Of a DNA stretch of 34,843 nucleotides, positions 10,766 through 19,692 are shown one piece after another. The stretch covers positions 288,701 through 323,543 of the forward strand of contig NW_005201277.1 of NCBI RefSeq assembly GCF_000372725.1, given 5' to 3'. The stretch comes from Emiliania huxleyi CCMP1516. Lineage: Eukaryota; Haptophyta; Isochrysidales; Noelaerhabdaceae. The notes under the pieces are model-generated. The model worked only from the letters and a program-made list of their open reading frames with translations. It had not been told where the DNA came from and did not search any database. A program made the translations under genes and the position numbers. How positions within the stretch are numbered: position 1 is the stretch's first letter; each line of letters starts with the position of its first letter.

Positions 10766-11582
10766 CGGGCCGATTTGCCGGGTTGAGTGGCGAGAAGTAC
10801 CGGTACTTGCGGCAGGTGACTAATTAACTATTCATGAACTAGTAATTATTAATTGAGCGGTGAGAAGTACCGGTACTTGCGGCAGGTGACAATCAATTTT
10901 CTCGAGGCGGCGCGAGGGGGCTCGGTCGAGGGGCTGTGAAGGGCGTCCTCGTCTCACCCGCGCGGGGGCTTGGGCGCAGGCAACACGAGCTGTGGGCTCC
11001 AATTGCGGCGGTGCTAATTAGTAGGTCATTCGTAGTTACTTAGTTCATTAATTAGCCGTGGGCTCCGATCGCGGCGGTGCTCGGGAGCAGTGGCGCCCGA
11101 CGAGGCTGCCTTGCTGACAGCGGGTCACGACTCCTGGCCTGCGAATCAGGTGCTCGAGCTGACGCCCGACGAGGTGGAGAGCATCGGCGCGGCGCGGTAC
11201 AGCTTCTCCCTGGCAGCGGGACGACACCGCCGCACGCTATCCCCCATCCACACGTTCGGCGGCGTCTTCCCCCTTTAGGCACGCCCACCGCCCCTGCTCT
11301 CTCGCGCTGCTGTCTGAGCTCATGTCGGACCCGACCGCCCTCGCGCACACCCACACGCACACGCACGCCGCCCTCGCCGCCACCGCCGACGGAGCGAGGG
11401 CCGTCGCCGGCCTGACCGCGGCCGCCGTGGCCGCCGTCGTCGCCGCCGCGCCGGGCGTCATCTCGAGCGGCCTGGCGACGGCCGTGGATGGCGTCTCTTC
11501 GGGCGTCGCTGCGCTCACGGCTGCGAGCCGCGCCGCTCCAGCCTCCGCCGGAGCGGCGCCCGGCGCGGAGGTTGCCGTGTGA
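9662..11582 (+). CDS. Golgin-like coiled-coil protein with GRIP domain
   Basis: Short exons encode a long Ala/Glu/Arg coiled coil ending in a split GRIP domain, the module that binds Arl1-type GTPase at the trans-Golgi. Frame-consistent exons include the one ending VQAELYATQ at 9911, 10098-10193, 10270-10317 (ARDELFEEASALQRE) and one from 10390 (AAAQREAAKARDAALARA). GRIP pieces follow: EKYRYLRQ ending at 10815, VTINFLEAARGGSVEG (10886-10932), QHELWAPIAA (10980-11010) and VLELTPDEVESI from 11150, with the expected Tyr and the EL..IA.VLELTPDEV core. A likely last exon, beginning near 11276, codes a His/Ala-rich tail to the TGA at 11580. The start at 9662 is a guess, and the parts at 9720-9845 and 10440-10790 are not resolved. 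Several introns are bounded by direct repeats. Confidence 0.7.
10014..10087 (+). repeat. AT-rich island flanked by imperfect direct repeats (A)
   Basis: Inside the golgin intron 9912-10097, an 18-bp block at 10014-10031 recurs at 10070-10087 with four mismatches. The spacer between them is built of TTAATTA/GTTAATTA words, in sharp contrast to the surrounding high GC. Confidence 0.7.
10697..10763 (+). repeat. (GGC)n triplet run
   Basis: A GGC/GCG trinucleotide run of roughly 20 units in the golgin gene, just before the GRIP exons. It codes poly-Gly, Ala or Arg depending on frame, so the exon structure across it cannot be decided. Confidence 0.9.
10783..10890 (+). repeat. 38-bp direct repeat bracketing a 70-bp golgin intron (B)
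   Basis: Positions 10783-10820 and 10853-10890 match at 36 of 38 bases, both differences being transitions. Each copy contains the exon end coding EKYRYLRQ followed by GTGAC. Splicing from the GT of copy 1 (10816) to the AG of copy 2 (10884-10885) removes one period of 70 bp and restores the GRIP frame. The 32-bp spacer is AT-rich (TAATTAAC, TTCATGAA, TAATTATTAA). Confidence 0.88.
10989..11081 (+). repeat. 27-bp direct repeat around an AT-rich island (C)
   Basis: Positions 10989-11015 and 11055-11081 match at 24 of 27 bases, with three transitions. Both copies code WAPIAAVL in the GRIP frame. The spacer 11016-11054 is AT-rich with AATTAG and TTAATTA ends. The second copy lies inside the intron 11011-11149 that joins WAPIAA to VLELTPDEV. 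Confidence 0.82.
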
Positions 11583-11940
11583 CTGCGCAGGGCTGGCGGC
11601 GCGAGCGAGCCGAACGCATCGCTGTGCCCGAGTCGACCGACAGAGAGTCGTTTTTGTGTTTGGACAGGGAGAACTTGTCGAGGTGTGCCATGCATGTGAG
11701 TGTTGCGTGTCGCGTGGCAGGGGCGCGAGTGGTTCAAACAATCTCTGAGTAAGCGAGCCTGTGTATATTGTTTCTCGGTGTGTTTTTGAGAGATTCGCAA
11801 CAAGAGCACAGAGGTCAGAGCGGCGATTTTCCCTAACATTCCCTTTCAGAGCGCAGGGCGGTACCGAGCAGTGTGCGGCCGCTCATACAGTCGTACAAGT
11901 GAATGCAAGGGCAAAAAACGTGAAAAGCTCTCCTGAAAAG
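11583..11940. other. Intergenic between convergent genes
   Basis: This is the 3' flank shared by the golgin gene (+) and the ankyrin/RING/Smr gene (-). No gene is seen. Confidence 0.6.
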
Positions 11941-14900
11941 TCACTCGAGCACCGGAATGCTGATCTCCAACGCCCCTCCGTTGCCCTGCATCACTGCACA
12001 TCGCAGCGCGCGGTGGCGCGCGTGCCGCACCAGCGCCTCGCGCAGGGCGGCCTCGCCGCCCTTGCTGTGACTCCCGCGGCCAGTCACGACCACGCAGCGG
12101 CCGAGGACAGGCAGCACGGGCACGACCAGCTCGTCGAACTTGGCCTTCGCCTCGGCGACGTGCAGCCCGTGCAGGTCGATGCAGAGGCCCTCGGACTCGC
12201 CCGCGTCCGACCCCATCCCCAGGCTCTCGTCGTTCAGCGTCGCAAAGATGCTCGCCGCCGCGTTCTGCTGCGCCGCCCGTAGATTTTCGCGCAGCTCGTC
12301 GCAGCGGCCGCGGCAGGACCGCCACTCGGCGGAGACAGCGCCCGGCCCGAGCCTGTCGTCGCGCTTGTCCAGCGTCGCGAGCTTCTCAGCCTCGCGCTCC
12401 AGCTCTCTCTGGAGCGCGACGACGGGCCGCCTCGCCTCGAGGTAGACCTCCTGCTTGCGCCGCGAGTCGAGGCTGCCGCCGGTCCGGGCCGCCGCCCCGA
12501 CAGCGTGCCTCGAGATGATCTCGAAGAGCTCCTTCTCCACCGCCGCAGCGTCGAGGCGGCGGTGCACGAGCATCGCCGGCACGGCGTCGTGCAAGCCTGG
12601 CGCGACGGCGGTGGCGAGGTGTCCGGCGAGGAGGCGGAGGAGGTCGGACGCCTGGTAGGCCTGCAGCGCGAGGTTGTCGACGGTGGCCGGGTCGAGGAGC
12701 AGCGTGCAGTGTGGGCACTGGAAGCGTGTGGTCACGCTCTGCCCGTGAGGCACGAGCGGGTCCTGCCGCTCCTCGGTCGCCGGGACGGACTCGCGCATGT
12801 GGCAGAGGCAGGCTGCGCACGTCGCGTGGCCGCACTCGAGCACCGCCACGCTTACGTCCGACAGGCTCGACCACTTCTCGAGGCAAATGGGGCACTGGCT
12901 GTCGGCGTCGCCGTTCCATGAGAACCCGGAGTTGTCGAGCAGCATGCCGCCACGCACCAGCTGCGCTGTATCGGCCGCCGCCACGGCCTCCTCCTCGCCC
13001 GCCTCGGTCTCGCGCTGAGCGACGGACGCCTCGACCCGCTCCATCGAAGGAAGCCGCTCGCGCGCGCCAATCAGCAGACCCTCCGTACCCTCCGGCAAGG
13101 CAGGCGCGTGTGGCGTGGCGGCCTCCACCGCCCGCCTCAGGCGCGAGGCGTCTCGCGTCTCGGAGGTGAGCACCGCGACGAGCGCGTCCCACGTGTCTTC
13201 TCCGGACGCGGCGACAGCGTCCGCCTTTGCTGCCGCGATCTTCTCCCTCTCCTGCTTGCGGCGAGCCGCCTTTGCCGCCTTTGCCGCCTGCTGCTTTGCG
13301 GCAAGCGCCTCCTTTGCCGCCGCAGCCTCCTCGGCCGCCCTCTCAGCCTCCACCCTCTCGGCCGCCGCCCTCTCGGCCACTGCCCTCGCCACCTTCGCCT
13401 CAACCTCCGCCCTCTTCGCCTCCCTCGCCGCCGCCTCAAAGGCGCGCTCGCACTCAGCGTGGCCCCTCTCCTTGGCCAGCTGCAGCGCCGTACGCCCGCC
13501 CGGGGTGCGCGCCGCTGTGTCTGCGCCCGCCCGCAGCAAGCTGAGCACGACGGCGGGGTGGCCTTCCATGGCGGCGTATATCAGCGTGGTGTAGCCGTCG
13601 CTGTCCTGCCGGTCGATATCCGCGCCGCGCCGAATCAGCAAGTCGGCCACCCGCTCGTGGCCGTTGCCGCCGGCAGCCATCAGCGCGGTCTCGCCGTCGC
13701 TGTCCTGCAGGTTGACCTCCGCGCCGTGCTTCAGCAGCAGGTCGACCACCCGCTCGTGGCCGTTGCCAGCGGATAGCATCAGCGCGGTGTTGCCGTCGCT
13801 GGTTTGCTGGTTGATCGCCGTGCCGTGCCAAATCAGCATTTCGACCAAGCGCTCGTGGCCGTTGTTGGCGGCGTCCATCATCGCGGTGCCGCCTCTACTG
13901 TCCTGCAAGTTCACCTCCGCCCCGCGCAGCACCAGCAAATCGACCACTCGCTCGTGGCCGTTGCCGACGGCGCTCATCAGCGCGGTGCGGCCGTGGCTGC
14001 TCTGCTGGTTGATCGCCGCGCCGTGCCGCAGCAGCAATTCAACCAACCGCTCGTGGCCGTAGCGGGCGGCGCCCATCAGCAGCGTGCGACCTCTCAAGCC
14101 GTCTCTCTCGTACGTCGCGTCGACCCGCCCGCCGCCCTCGAGCCACGCCAGCACCGCCTCCTCGTCGCCTCGCTCAGCCGCTGCGACGATCTCGTCGGAG
14201 ACTTCCACGCCACCGCCCGACGCCTGCTCTCCCGCCGGAGCCGGCGACAGATTACCCGGCCGCACCCGCACGCTCTCGCCGCTGCCCTCGAGCGCCACCA
14301 CGTACCGCCCGCCCTCAAAGCTCCGCGCCACGCCTCGCCGCCCGTTCAGCTCGCGGCGGGCCGAGAGCCCGCCGAGCGCGACTCGCTGCCCGAGCAGCGG
14401 CGCGTCTTCAGCTACCACTGCCGCGCCCGAAGAGGCGCCGCCCGCCCCTGCTCCGCCTTCTGCAGCCGCCGCCGCGACCACTGCCGCCTCAGACAACACC
14501 TTGACGCACTCGGTGTTGCCCTCCCCCTTGGCCATCTGCAGCGCCGTCTTGCCGCTCGCACTGCGCGCCGCCGCGTCGGCGCCCGCGCTCAGCAAGCGGA
14601 TCACGACGGCGGAGCGGTTGAAGATGGTGGCGTACATCAGCGCGTTCCAGCCGTCGCTGCTCTGCAGGTTGATCTCCGCGCCGCGCCGTATCAGCAAGTC
14701 GACCAACCGCTCGTGGCCTTCGCCGGCGGCGTACATGAGCGCGCTTTCGCCGTTGCTGTCCAGCAGGTTGATCTCCGCGCCGTGCACCACCAGCAAATCG
14801 ACCACCCGCTCGTGGCCGTGCTGGGCGGCGCGCATCAGCGCGGTGCGGCCGAGGCTGTCCAGCAAGTTGAACTCCGCGCCGTGCCGCAGCAGCAAGTCGA

Positions 14901-16248
14901 CCACCCGCTCGTGGCCGCTGAAGGCGGCGTACATCAGCAGCGTGAGGCCGCTCATCTCGCCTCTCTCGTACGTCGCGTCGACCCGCCCGCCGCCCTCGAG
15001 CCACGCCAGCACCGCCTTCTCCTCGCCTCGTCCAACCGCTGTCACGACCTCGTCAGGGACTTCCACGACACTGCTCAGCTCCGCCGCCGCCGCCGACAGA
15101 TTACCCGGCCGGACTAGCACGCTCTCGCCGCCGCCCTCGAGCGCCACCACGTACCGCCCGCTCTCGAAGCTCCGCGCCACGCCCCCCCGCCCGTTCAGCT
15201 CGGGGCGGGCCGAGAGCCCGCCGAGCACGACGCGCTTCCCGAGCAGCGGCGCGTCCACAGCTGCCGCTGCCGCGCCCGAGGAAGCGCCGCCCGCCCCTGC
15301 TCGGCCCTCCACCGCCGCCGCTGCTGCCGCCGCCTCGCGCTGCGCCACCTCCTCGGATAAGATCTTGACGCACTCGGCGTGGCCGTTCTTCGTGGCCAGC
15401 TGCAGCGCCGTACGCCCGCCCGAGGTGCGCGCCGCCGCGTCTGCGCCCGCCCGCAGCAGGCAGCGCACGACGGCGGGGTGGCCATTCTGGCACGCAACGT
15501 GCAGGGGCGTGAAGCCGCCGTCCGCAGCTTGGTCGACCGCCGCGCCCGCTTCGAGGAGCAGCTGGACGATGTCGAGGTAGCCGTTCCAGCACGCGACGTA
15601 CAGCGGCGAGAAGCCACCGTCCTTGGCTTGGTTGACCGCCGCGTCAGCCTCGAGGAGCGGCCGGAGGACGTCGACGTGGCCCTTCTCGCACGCGACGTAC
15701 AGCGGCGTGGCGCCGCCATCCCTGGCTTGGCCGACCGCTGCGCCAGCCTCGAGGAGCAGCCGGGCGCACTCGAGCTGGCCGTTCTGGCACGCAATGGACA
15801 GCGGCGTTACACCATTGTCTGCGGCTTGGTTGACCGCCGCGCCCGCCCGCAGCAGGCAGCGCACGACGTTGGGGTGGCCATAGGAGCACGCGATGAGCAG
15901 CGGCGTCCAGCCGCCGCCCGCAGCTTGGTCGCCGTCGTCCGCGGCTTGGTTGACCGCCGCGCTGGCGCCGAGAAGCAGCTGGGCGCACTCGAGCTGGCCC
16001 TTCGAGCACGCGATGAACAGCGCGGAGCAGCCAATGCCGGTCGTCGCCCCCACGCTCGCGCCGCTCTCGAGCAGCAGCCGCACGGCGTCGGCCTGCCCGC
16101 GGAATACGGCGCAAGTCAGCAGCGTGTGCTGATTCTCGGCCTCGAGCCGCGCATCGAGCAGGGCCGTGAGCGCCGGACCGCGCGTCCGCCCGGAGAGGAG
16201 GGCGCGCAGCGAGGTCAGGTCGCTTGTTGGAGCGGAGCCCCTACCCAT
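11941..16248 (-). CDS. Ankyrin-repeat / RING finger / Smr-domain protein
   Basis: One uninterrupted 1435-residue frame from ATG at 16248 to TGA at 11941. Three ankyrin blocks (about residues 40-300, 420-590 and 705-935) are built of 33-residue units of the type GRTALMxAAxxGHERVVDLLL. Two copies of a 54-residue module (332-385 and 615-668) with ELNGRRGVARSF, YVVALEG and VRVRPGNL separate them. A charged Ala-rich coiled coil (about 930-1015) follows. A RING finger spans about 1120-1182: CPICLEKW, ECGHATCAACLC, FQCPHC. The C-terminus (about 1346-1432) is Smr-like: CIDLHGLHVAEAKAKF, VVVTGRGSHSKGG, GNGGALEI. By family, ankyrins select a target, RING suggests ubiquitin ligase activity and Smr domains can bind or cut nucleic acid. 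The combined function is inference. No intron is apparent, unlike its neighbours. Confidence 0.9.
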   Translation of the reverse strand: MGRGSAPTSDLTSLRALLSGRTRGPALTALLDARLEAENQHTLLTCAVFRGQADAVRLLLESGASVGATTGIGCSALFIACSKGQLECAQLLLGASAAVNQAADDGDQAAGGGWTPLLIACSYGHPNVVRCLLRAGAAVNQAADNGVTPLSIACQNGQLECARLLLEAGAAVGQARDGGATPLYVACEKGHVDVLRPLLEADAAVNQAKDGGFSPLYVACWNGYLDIVQLLLEAGAAVDQAADGGFTPLHVACQNGHPAVVRCLLRAGADAAARTSGGRTALQLATKNGHAECVKILSEEVAQREAAAAAAAVEGRAGAGGASSGAAAAAVDAPLLGKRVVLGGLSARPELNGRGGVARSFESGRYVVALEGGGESVLVRPGNLSAAAAELSSVVEVPDEVVTAVGRGEEKAVLAWLEGGGRVDATYERGEMSGLTLLMYAAFSGHERVVDLLLRHGAEFNLLDSLGRTALMRAAQHGHERVVDLLVVHGAEINLLDSNGESALMYAAGEGHERLVDLLIRRGAEINLQSSDGWNALMYATIFNRSAVVIRLLSAGADAAARSASGKTALQMAKGEGNTECVKVLSEAAVVAAAAAEGGAGAGGASSGAAVVAEDAPLLGQRVALGGLSARRELNGRRGVARSFEGGRYVVALEGSGESVRVRPGNLSPAPAGEQASGGGVEVSDEIVAAAERGDEEAVLAWLEGGGRVDATYERDGLRGRTLLMGAARYGHERLVELLLRHGAAINQQSSHGRTALMSAVGNGHERVVDLLVLRGAEVNLQDSRGGTAMMDAANNGHERLVEMLIWHGTAINQQTSDGNTALMLSAGNGHERVVDLLLKHGAEVNLQDSDGETALMAAGGNGHERVADLLIRRGADIDRQDSDGYTTLIYAAMEGHPAVVLSLLRAGADTAARTPGGRTALQLAKERGHAECERAFEAAAREAKRAEVEAKVARAVAERAAAERVEAERAAEEAAAAKEALAAKQQAAKAAKAARRKQEREKIAAAKADAVAASGEDTWDALVAVLTSETRDASRLRRAVEAATPHAPALPEGTEGLLIGARERLPSMERVEASVAQRETEAGEEEAVAAADTAQLVRGGMLLDNSGFSWNGDADSQCPICLEKWSSLSDVSVAVLECGHATCAACLCHMRESVPATEERQDPLVPHGQSVTTRFQCPHCTLLLDPATVDNLALQAYQASDLLRLLAGHLATAVAPGLHDAVPAMLVHRRLDAAAVEKELFEIISRHAVGAAARTGGSLDSRRKQEVYLEARRPVVALQRELEREAEKLATLDKRDDRLGPGAVSAEWRSCRGRCDELRENLRAAQQNAAASIFATLNDESLGMGSDAGESEGLCIDLHGLHVAEAKAKFDELVVPVLPVLGRCVVVTGRGSHSKGGEAALREALVRHARHRALRCAVMQGNGGALEISIPVLE

Positions 16249-16263
16249 GAGCGCTCATGTATG

Positions 16264-16661
16264 CATAGAGGCTACAGCTTCGCAAAAAAGACCCCACGCG
16301 CGCCGGGCTGCGACGGCCCGGGATGAGCTCCCCACGATGCGACTAAGTGAGATCAATTGACCTACCGGACCTATAGTCCACCCCTATCATGTCTGTACTG
16401 ACTGCAGACGACCACATGCCACACAGCATCACGCACAAGCACAAGACCCGGGATCGCAAAAAAGACCCGCGGTGCTCACACACCCACGCGCTCGTGCATG
16501 CCGAACCAGCTCTAAAAAAATACCTTCGGAACCGCTTTGCCAAGGCGCACAATAGTCCTCAGTCTGGCGAAGGCCAATTCTGTCATCCTGGGCGTCAGCA
16601 GCGTGCGAGACAGCGGGTCTTCGTTGCGCGGCGGTCTTTTTTGCGCGGCTGTAGCCTCTAT
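16264..16661. mobile_element. MITE-like element with 29-bp terminal inverted repeats
   Basis: The left end 16264-16292 (ATAGAGGCTACAGC, then GCAAAAAAGACC after a 3-bp stretch) is matched in reverse complement at 16633-16661 with 27 of 29 identities. The 398-bp interval has no coding frame. A third copy of the TCGCAAAAAAGACCC core lies inside at 16454-16468. No target-site duplication is evident. The left end is only 15 bp upstream of the start codon of the ankyrin/RING/Smr gene, so it must contain that gene's leader or promoter. Confidence 0.65.
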
Positions 16662-16944
16662 CTCTCTCTCCAAACAGCGAAAAAGCGAAAAAGAATTTAA
16701 ACAACACAACTCTCTCTCACAGCAGACAGGCTCGACACAGGTGCGAACTGGCGCGTGCTAGTACTATCACCGGCACACCCAAACGAGACGACCTCGAAGG
16801 CTAGCTCAGAAAAAAAACGAAAGCTGGTCGCGCAATGCAAGGGCGAAAGAATTTTACAAAGCCTCCCCTCGCACTGGTGAGTGAGTGAGTGAGTGAGTAT
16901 TCTTGATACGAAACCACGACGACACACACCAGTCGACTCGCATC
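16662..16944. other. Intergenic, with (GTGA)n microsatellite
   Basis: No gene is seen. A short GTGA tetranucleotide run occupies about 16876-16899. Confidence 0.6.
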
Positions 16945-17282
16945 GGTTGCCTCCATGAACGGCGGAGCTATTCTCGCGTCCACACCACACCTGGCTCCAA
17001 CGTGGACACGCCCATAGCTGGGGACACTACTAGGTCACGCATGGAAGTTTTGTCTCTGGGCCCCGAAAAAGGCATCTCTGGCAGCGTCGTTACGCATGCG
17101 CCCTCCCCTCCTGGGCGCATACCGCCTCACGTCTCGACAGAGCATAAGCCCTTGGCGTGTGACGAGACGAGTTCTTCGCCATCGCAGCGAGCAGCAAACC
17201 ACTCGCCGCAGCACCGCCGGGAGGCATCGCCGCAGAGCACTGTCTGCGCCGCAGTCCCACACCCGTCGACGAAGCTCCCCCC
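16945..17282 (+). repeat. Dispersed 338-bp repeat, copy 1
   Basis: Begins GGTTGCCTCCATGAACGGCG and ends GACGAAGCTCCCCCC. It is matched in the same orientation, with compensating small indels and roughly 90% identity by eye, at 32619-32956. Homology may resume after a 13-bp gap at GCGGAAG. On the minus strand two frames stay partly conserved between copies, but no domain is recognised. It may be a non-autonomous element or a duplicated gene relic. Confidence 0.88.
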
Positions 17283-17543
17283 ATCGCTGAGTCACGCGCG
17301 GAAGCGTTGCTTTCAAAACGCGATGGAGAAAATTGGCTAACCTCATGCCCAAAGCCTCAAAACGAGTGTCACGCCGGCGCCCATGTAGAGCCCCACCTTG
17401 CACGTCTCGCCCGTCTCCTGCAGCTACACGCCTGTTACATGCAGCCGGCCGTCGCGCGCGAGGCGTGTTGTGGAGGCCGGCGAGCGACGGCCGCGCGCTG
17501 AACGCGCTTTCACGGCCGCCGACTGCGCATTCACGCCCCCTCC
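17283..17543. other. Intergenic 3' flank of RCC1 gene
   Basis: No coding pattern is recognised between the dispersed repeat and the stop codon of the F-box/RCC1 gene. Confidence 0.5.
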
Positions 17544-18965
17544 TCACTGCCCCAGACCCCACGCCTCGACCTTCTTGGGCAGCAGCTGGTTCGACAGGTC
17601 GTCGCCGTGGCCTAGGCAGCCGCTTTCACCCTTGCCCCAGGTAAAGACGGTGTCATCGGCGGTGATGGCGAGGCTGTGCTGGGATCCAGCCGCCACAGCG
17701 GCGACGTGCCGCCCAGCAAAGGCCTCGACCTTCTTGGGCAGCAGCTGGCGCTGCTCGTCGCCGTGGCCCAGCTGACCTGAGGCTCCATAGCCCCAGCTCC
17801 AGACAGCGCCGTCGGCGGTGACGGCGAGGCTGTGAGACATTCCCGCCGACACGGCGAGGACGCGCTGGTCAGCAAAGGCCTCGACCTTCTTCGGCTGCCG
17901 CTGGTGCTGCGTGTCGCCGTGGCCCAGCAGGCCCTCGCCTCCCCAGCCCCAGCTCCAGACGGCTCCGTCGGCGGTGAGGGCGAGGCTGTGATGGGCTCCC
18001 GCTGACACAGCGACGACGCGCTGGCCAGCCAAGGCCTCGATCTTCTTCGGCTGCCGCTGGTTCTGCACGTCGCCGTGGCCCAGCTTGCCAAAGCCTCCAT
18101 CGCCCCAGCTCCAGACAGACCCGTCGGCGGTGAGGGCGAGGCTGTGCTGCTGTCCAGCCGACACAGCGACGACGCGCCGCCCAGCCAAGGCCTCGACCTT
18201 CTTCGGCTGCCACTGGTGCTGCTCGTCGTCGTGGCCCAACTGGCCCCAGCCTCCACAACCCCAGCTCCAGACACTGCCGTCGGCGGCGAGGGCGAGACCG
18301 TGGAATCCTCCAGCCGACACAGCGAGGACATGCTGGCCACCCAAGGCCTCGACGTGTTTGGGCAGCAGCTGGTGCTGATCGTCGCCGTGGCCCAGCCGGC
18401 CGGAGAAGCCGTGGCCCCAGCTCCAGACCTCTCCGCCGGCGGTGAGGGCGAGGCTGTGCCAACTTCCAGTCGCCACGCTCACGGCTTGCTCCAGAGTCGA
18501 CGGGAGGCGGGTCGGCGTGTTGAGCCGCGTCACGCCTTCGCCGTGCCCGAGCAGTCCTAGCGCTAAAAGGTAGGCCGGCGATGAGCCGCACGACGAGAGC
18601 CGCCCCTCGCCGTCGATGAAGACGCTGTGCGTTTCGCCTGCCGCCGCCCTCGCCGGCGGGTTGAACTCGCGCAGCAGAGCAGCAAAGCACAGCCATCGCA
18701 CGGCGCAGCCCTCGCCCTCCGGCTGCGCCGGCAGCTCGAAGCCGCGCTCTTGCGCCCACAAGCGGATGCCCTCCAGCGCAAGCGAGGCGTGGAAGAGCAG
18801 CGAGACGGCCGCGACGCGAGCGATGTCGGCGGGGTCGCAGCGAGAGAGGGCGCGCGCGAGGAGCTCCGTGGGGAGGTCGAGGAGGCGGGTGGCCGGCGGC
18901 GTGTCTGGCGAGGGCGCGGCGACGGAGGTGGCGAGGCGGCGCGAGCGGCGCCGCGGGGCTGACAT
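17544..18965 (-). CDS. F-box/RCC1-repeat (beta-propeller) protein
   Basis: 473 residues from ATG at 18965 without introns. An F-box-like stretch (about 27-66, LLDLPTELLARALSRCDPAD) precedes an RCC1 propeller from about residue 105 to the end. Six complete repeats of the form GxVWSWGxGxxGxLGHGD...QPKKVEAL...VVAVSAGxxHSLALTAD are visible. The last repeat stops at LPKKVEAWGLGQ, and the strand AAAGETHSVFIDGEG at the start of the propeller completes it, giving a seven-bladed ring closed by the two termini. F-box proteins are usually SCF substrate receptors, so a ubiquitin-ligase adaptor is the likely role. A guanine-exchange role as in RCC1 itself is less likely. Neighbouring blades are highly similar at DNA level, suggesting recent internal duplication. 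Confidence 0.92.
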   Translation of the reverse strand: MSAPRRRSRRLATSVAAPSPDTPPATRLLDLPTELLARALSRCDPADIARVAAVSLLFHASLALEGIRLWAQERGFELPAQPEGEGCAVRWLCFAALLREFNPPARAAAGETHSVFIDGEGRLSSCGSSPAYLLALGLLGHGEGVTRLNTPTRLPSTLEQAVSVATGSWHSLALTAGGEVWSWGHGFSGRLGHGDDQHQLLPKHVEALGGQHVLAVSAGGFHGLALAADGSVWSWGCGGWGQLGHDDEQHQWQPKKVEALAGRRVVAVSAGQQHSLALTADGSVWSWGDGGFGKLGHGDVQNQRQPKKIEALAGQRVVAVSAGAHHSLALTADGAVWSWGWGGEGLLGHGDTQHQRQPKKVEAFADQRVLAVSAGMSHSLAVTADGAVWSWGYGASGQLGHGDEQRQLLPKKVEAFAGRHVAAVAAGSQHSLAITADDTVFTWGKGESGCLGHGDDLSNQLLPKKVEAWGLGQ

Positions 18966-19282
18966 CGCGAGAAAAAGAAATTACGACGGTTCCGCGTTTT
19001 CTTTTCCGTGTGGTGGCGGCGTGCCGTCCTCCCATCCCTCCCTTGGGTTGTCTTCTTTCTTTCTTTATTTTTCATTTTTACTTTGTATTGTGTGGTATGT
19101 GTGTCGATCCTATGTGACCGTCATATCGCCCAGGCCAGACCCCCTACCCGGCTTGGAGCCGGAACCCAGCCAGAGGCGGCGAAGCCCAGCCTTCCTGGTT
19201 GTGGACTTACTTTCACTACCCCCACGCTCGCCGCGCAGCGCCCGTTCCCGCCAAAGCACTCTCTCCGCGCCCAGCGTGAGCG
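18966..19282. promoter_or_regulatory. Shared divergent promoter region (RCC1 / MED22)
   Basis: 317 bp separate the start codons of two divergent genes, so both promoters must lie here. A CT/T-rich stretch (19043-19085) is the only notable sequence; no clear TATA box is seen. Confidence 0.45.
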
Positions 19283-19655
19283 ATGGATGCGGACGACATC
19301 AGCGAAGGACACCAGCGGAAGCGGGCCGAGCGCCAGCTCGACGACGGCATCGCGGCGATGCTCGACCAGTACTCGCAGCTGCTGCTCTGCGCGCGCGTCC
19401 GCGTGCCGGTGCAGCAGGGGGCGGACGAGCTCTCCGCCAGCGTCGCCTCCAGCGCGCTGCTTCAGTCTGCGGACGGGCTGCTCTCGCTCGCCGAAGGGCT
19501 CACCTTTGAGGCGCGCCGCCGTCTGCAGCCAACCCCTGCCTCCCACTCCCGGGCCAGAGCGGGCGCTGTGTGCACAGGCGCTGCTCTTCGACGGCGGCGA
19601 CGGCGGTGAGACGGTCAGTCCGCGTCCGAGGGAGGGAGGGAGGGAGGGAGGGAGG

Positions 19656-19692
<37 letters not shown>

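Noticed and set aside
11090..11278. Stand-alone 62-codon gene
   Set aside because: It reads from intron sequence into the GRIP exon VLELTPDEVESI; its first codon is GTG.
12386..13192. Arg-rich minus frame over the RING region
   Set aside because: It is an out-of-frame shadow of the ankyrin/RING/Smr gene.
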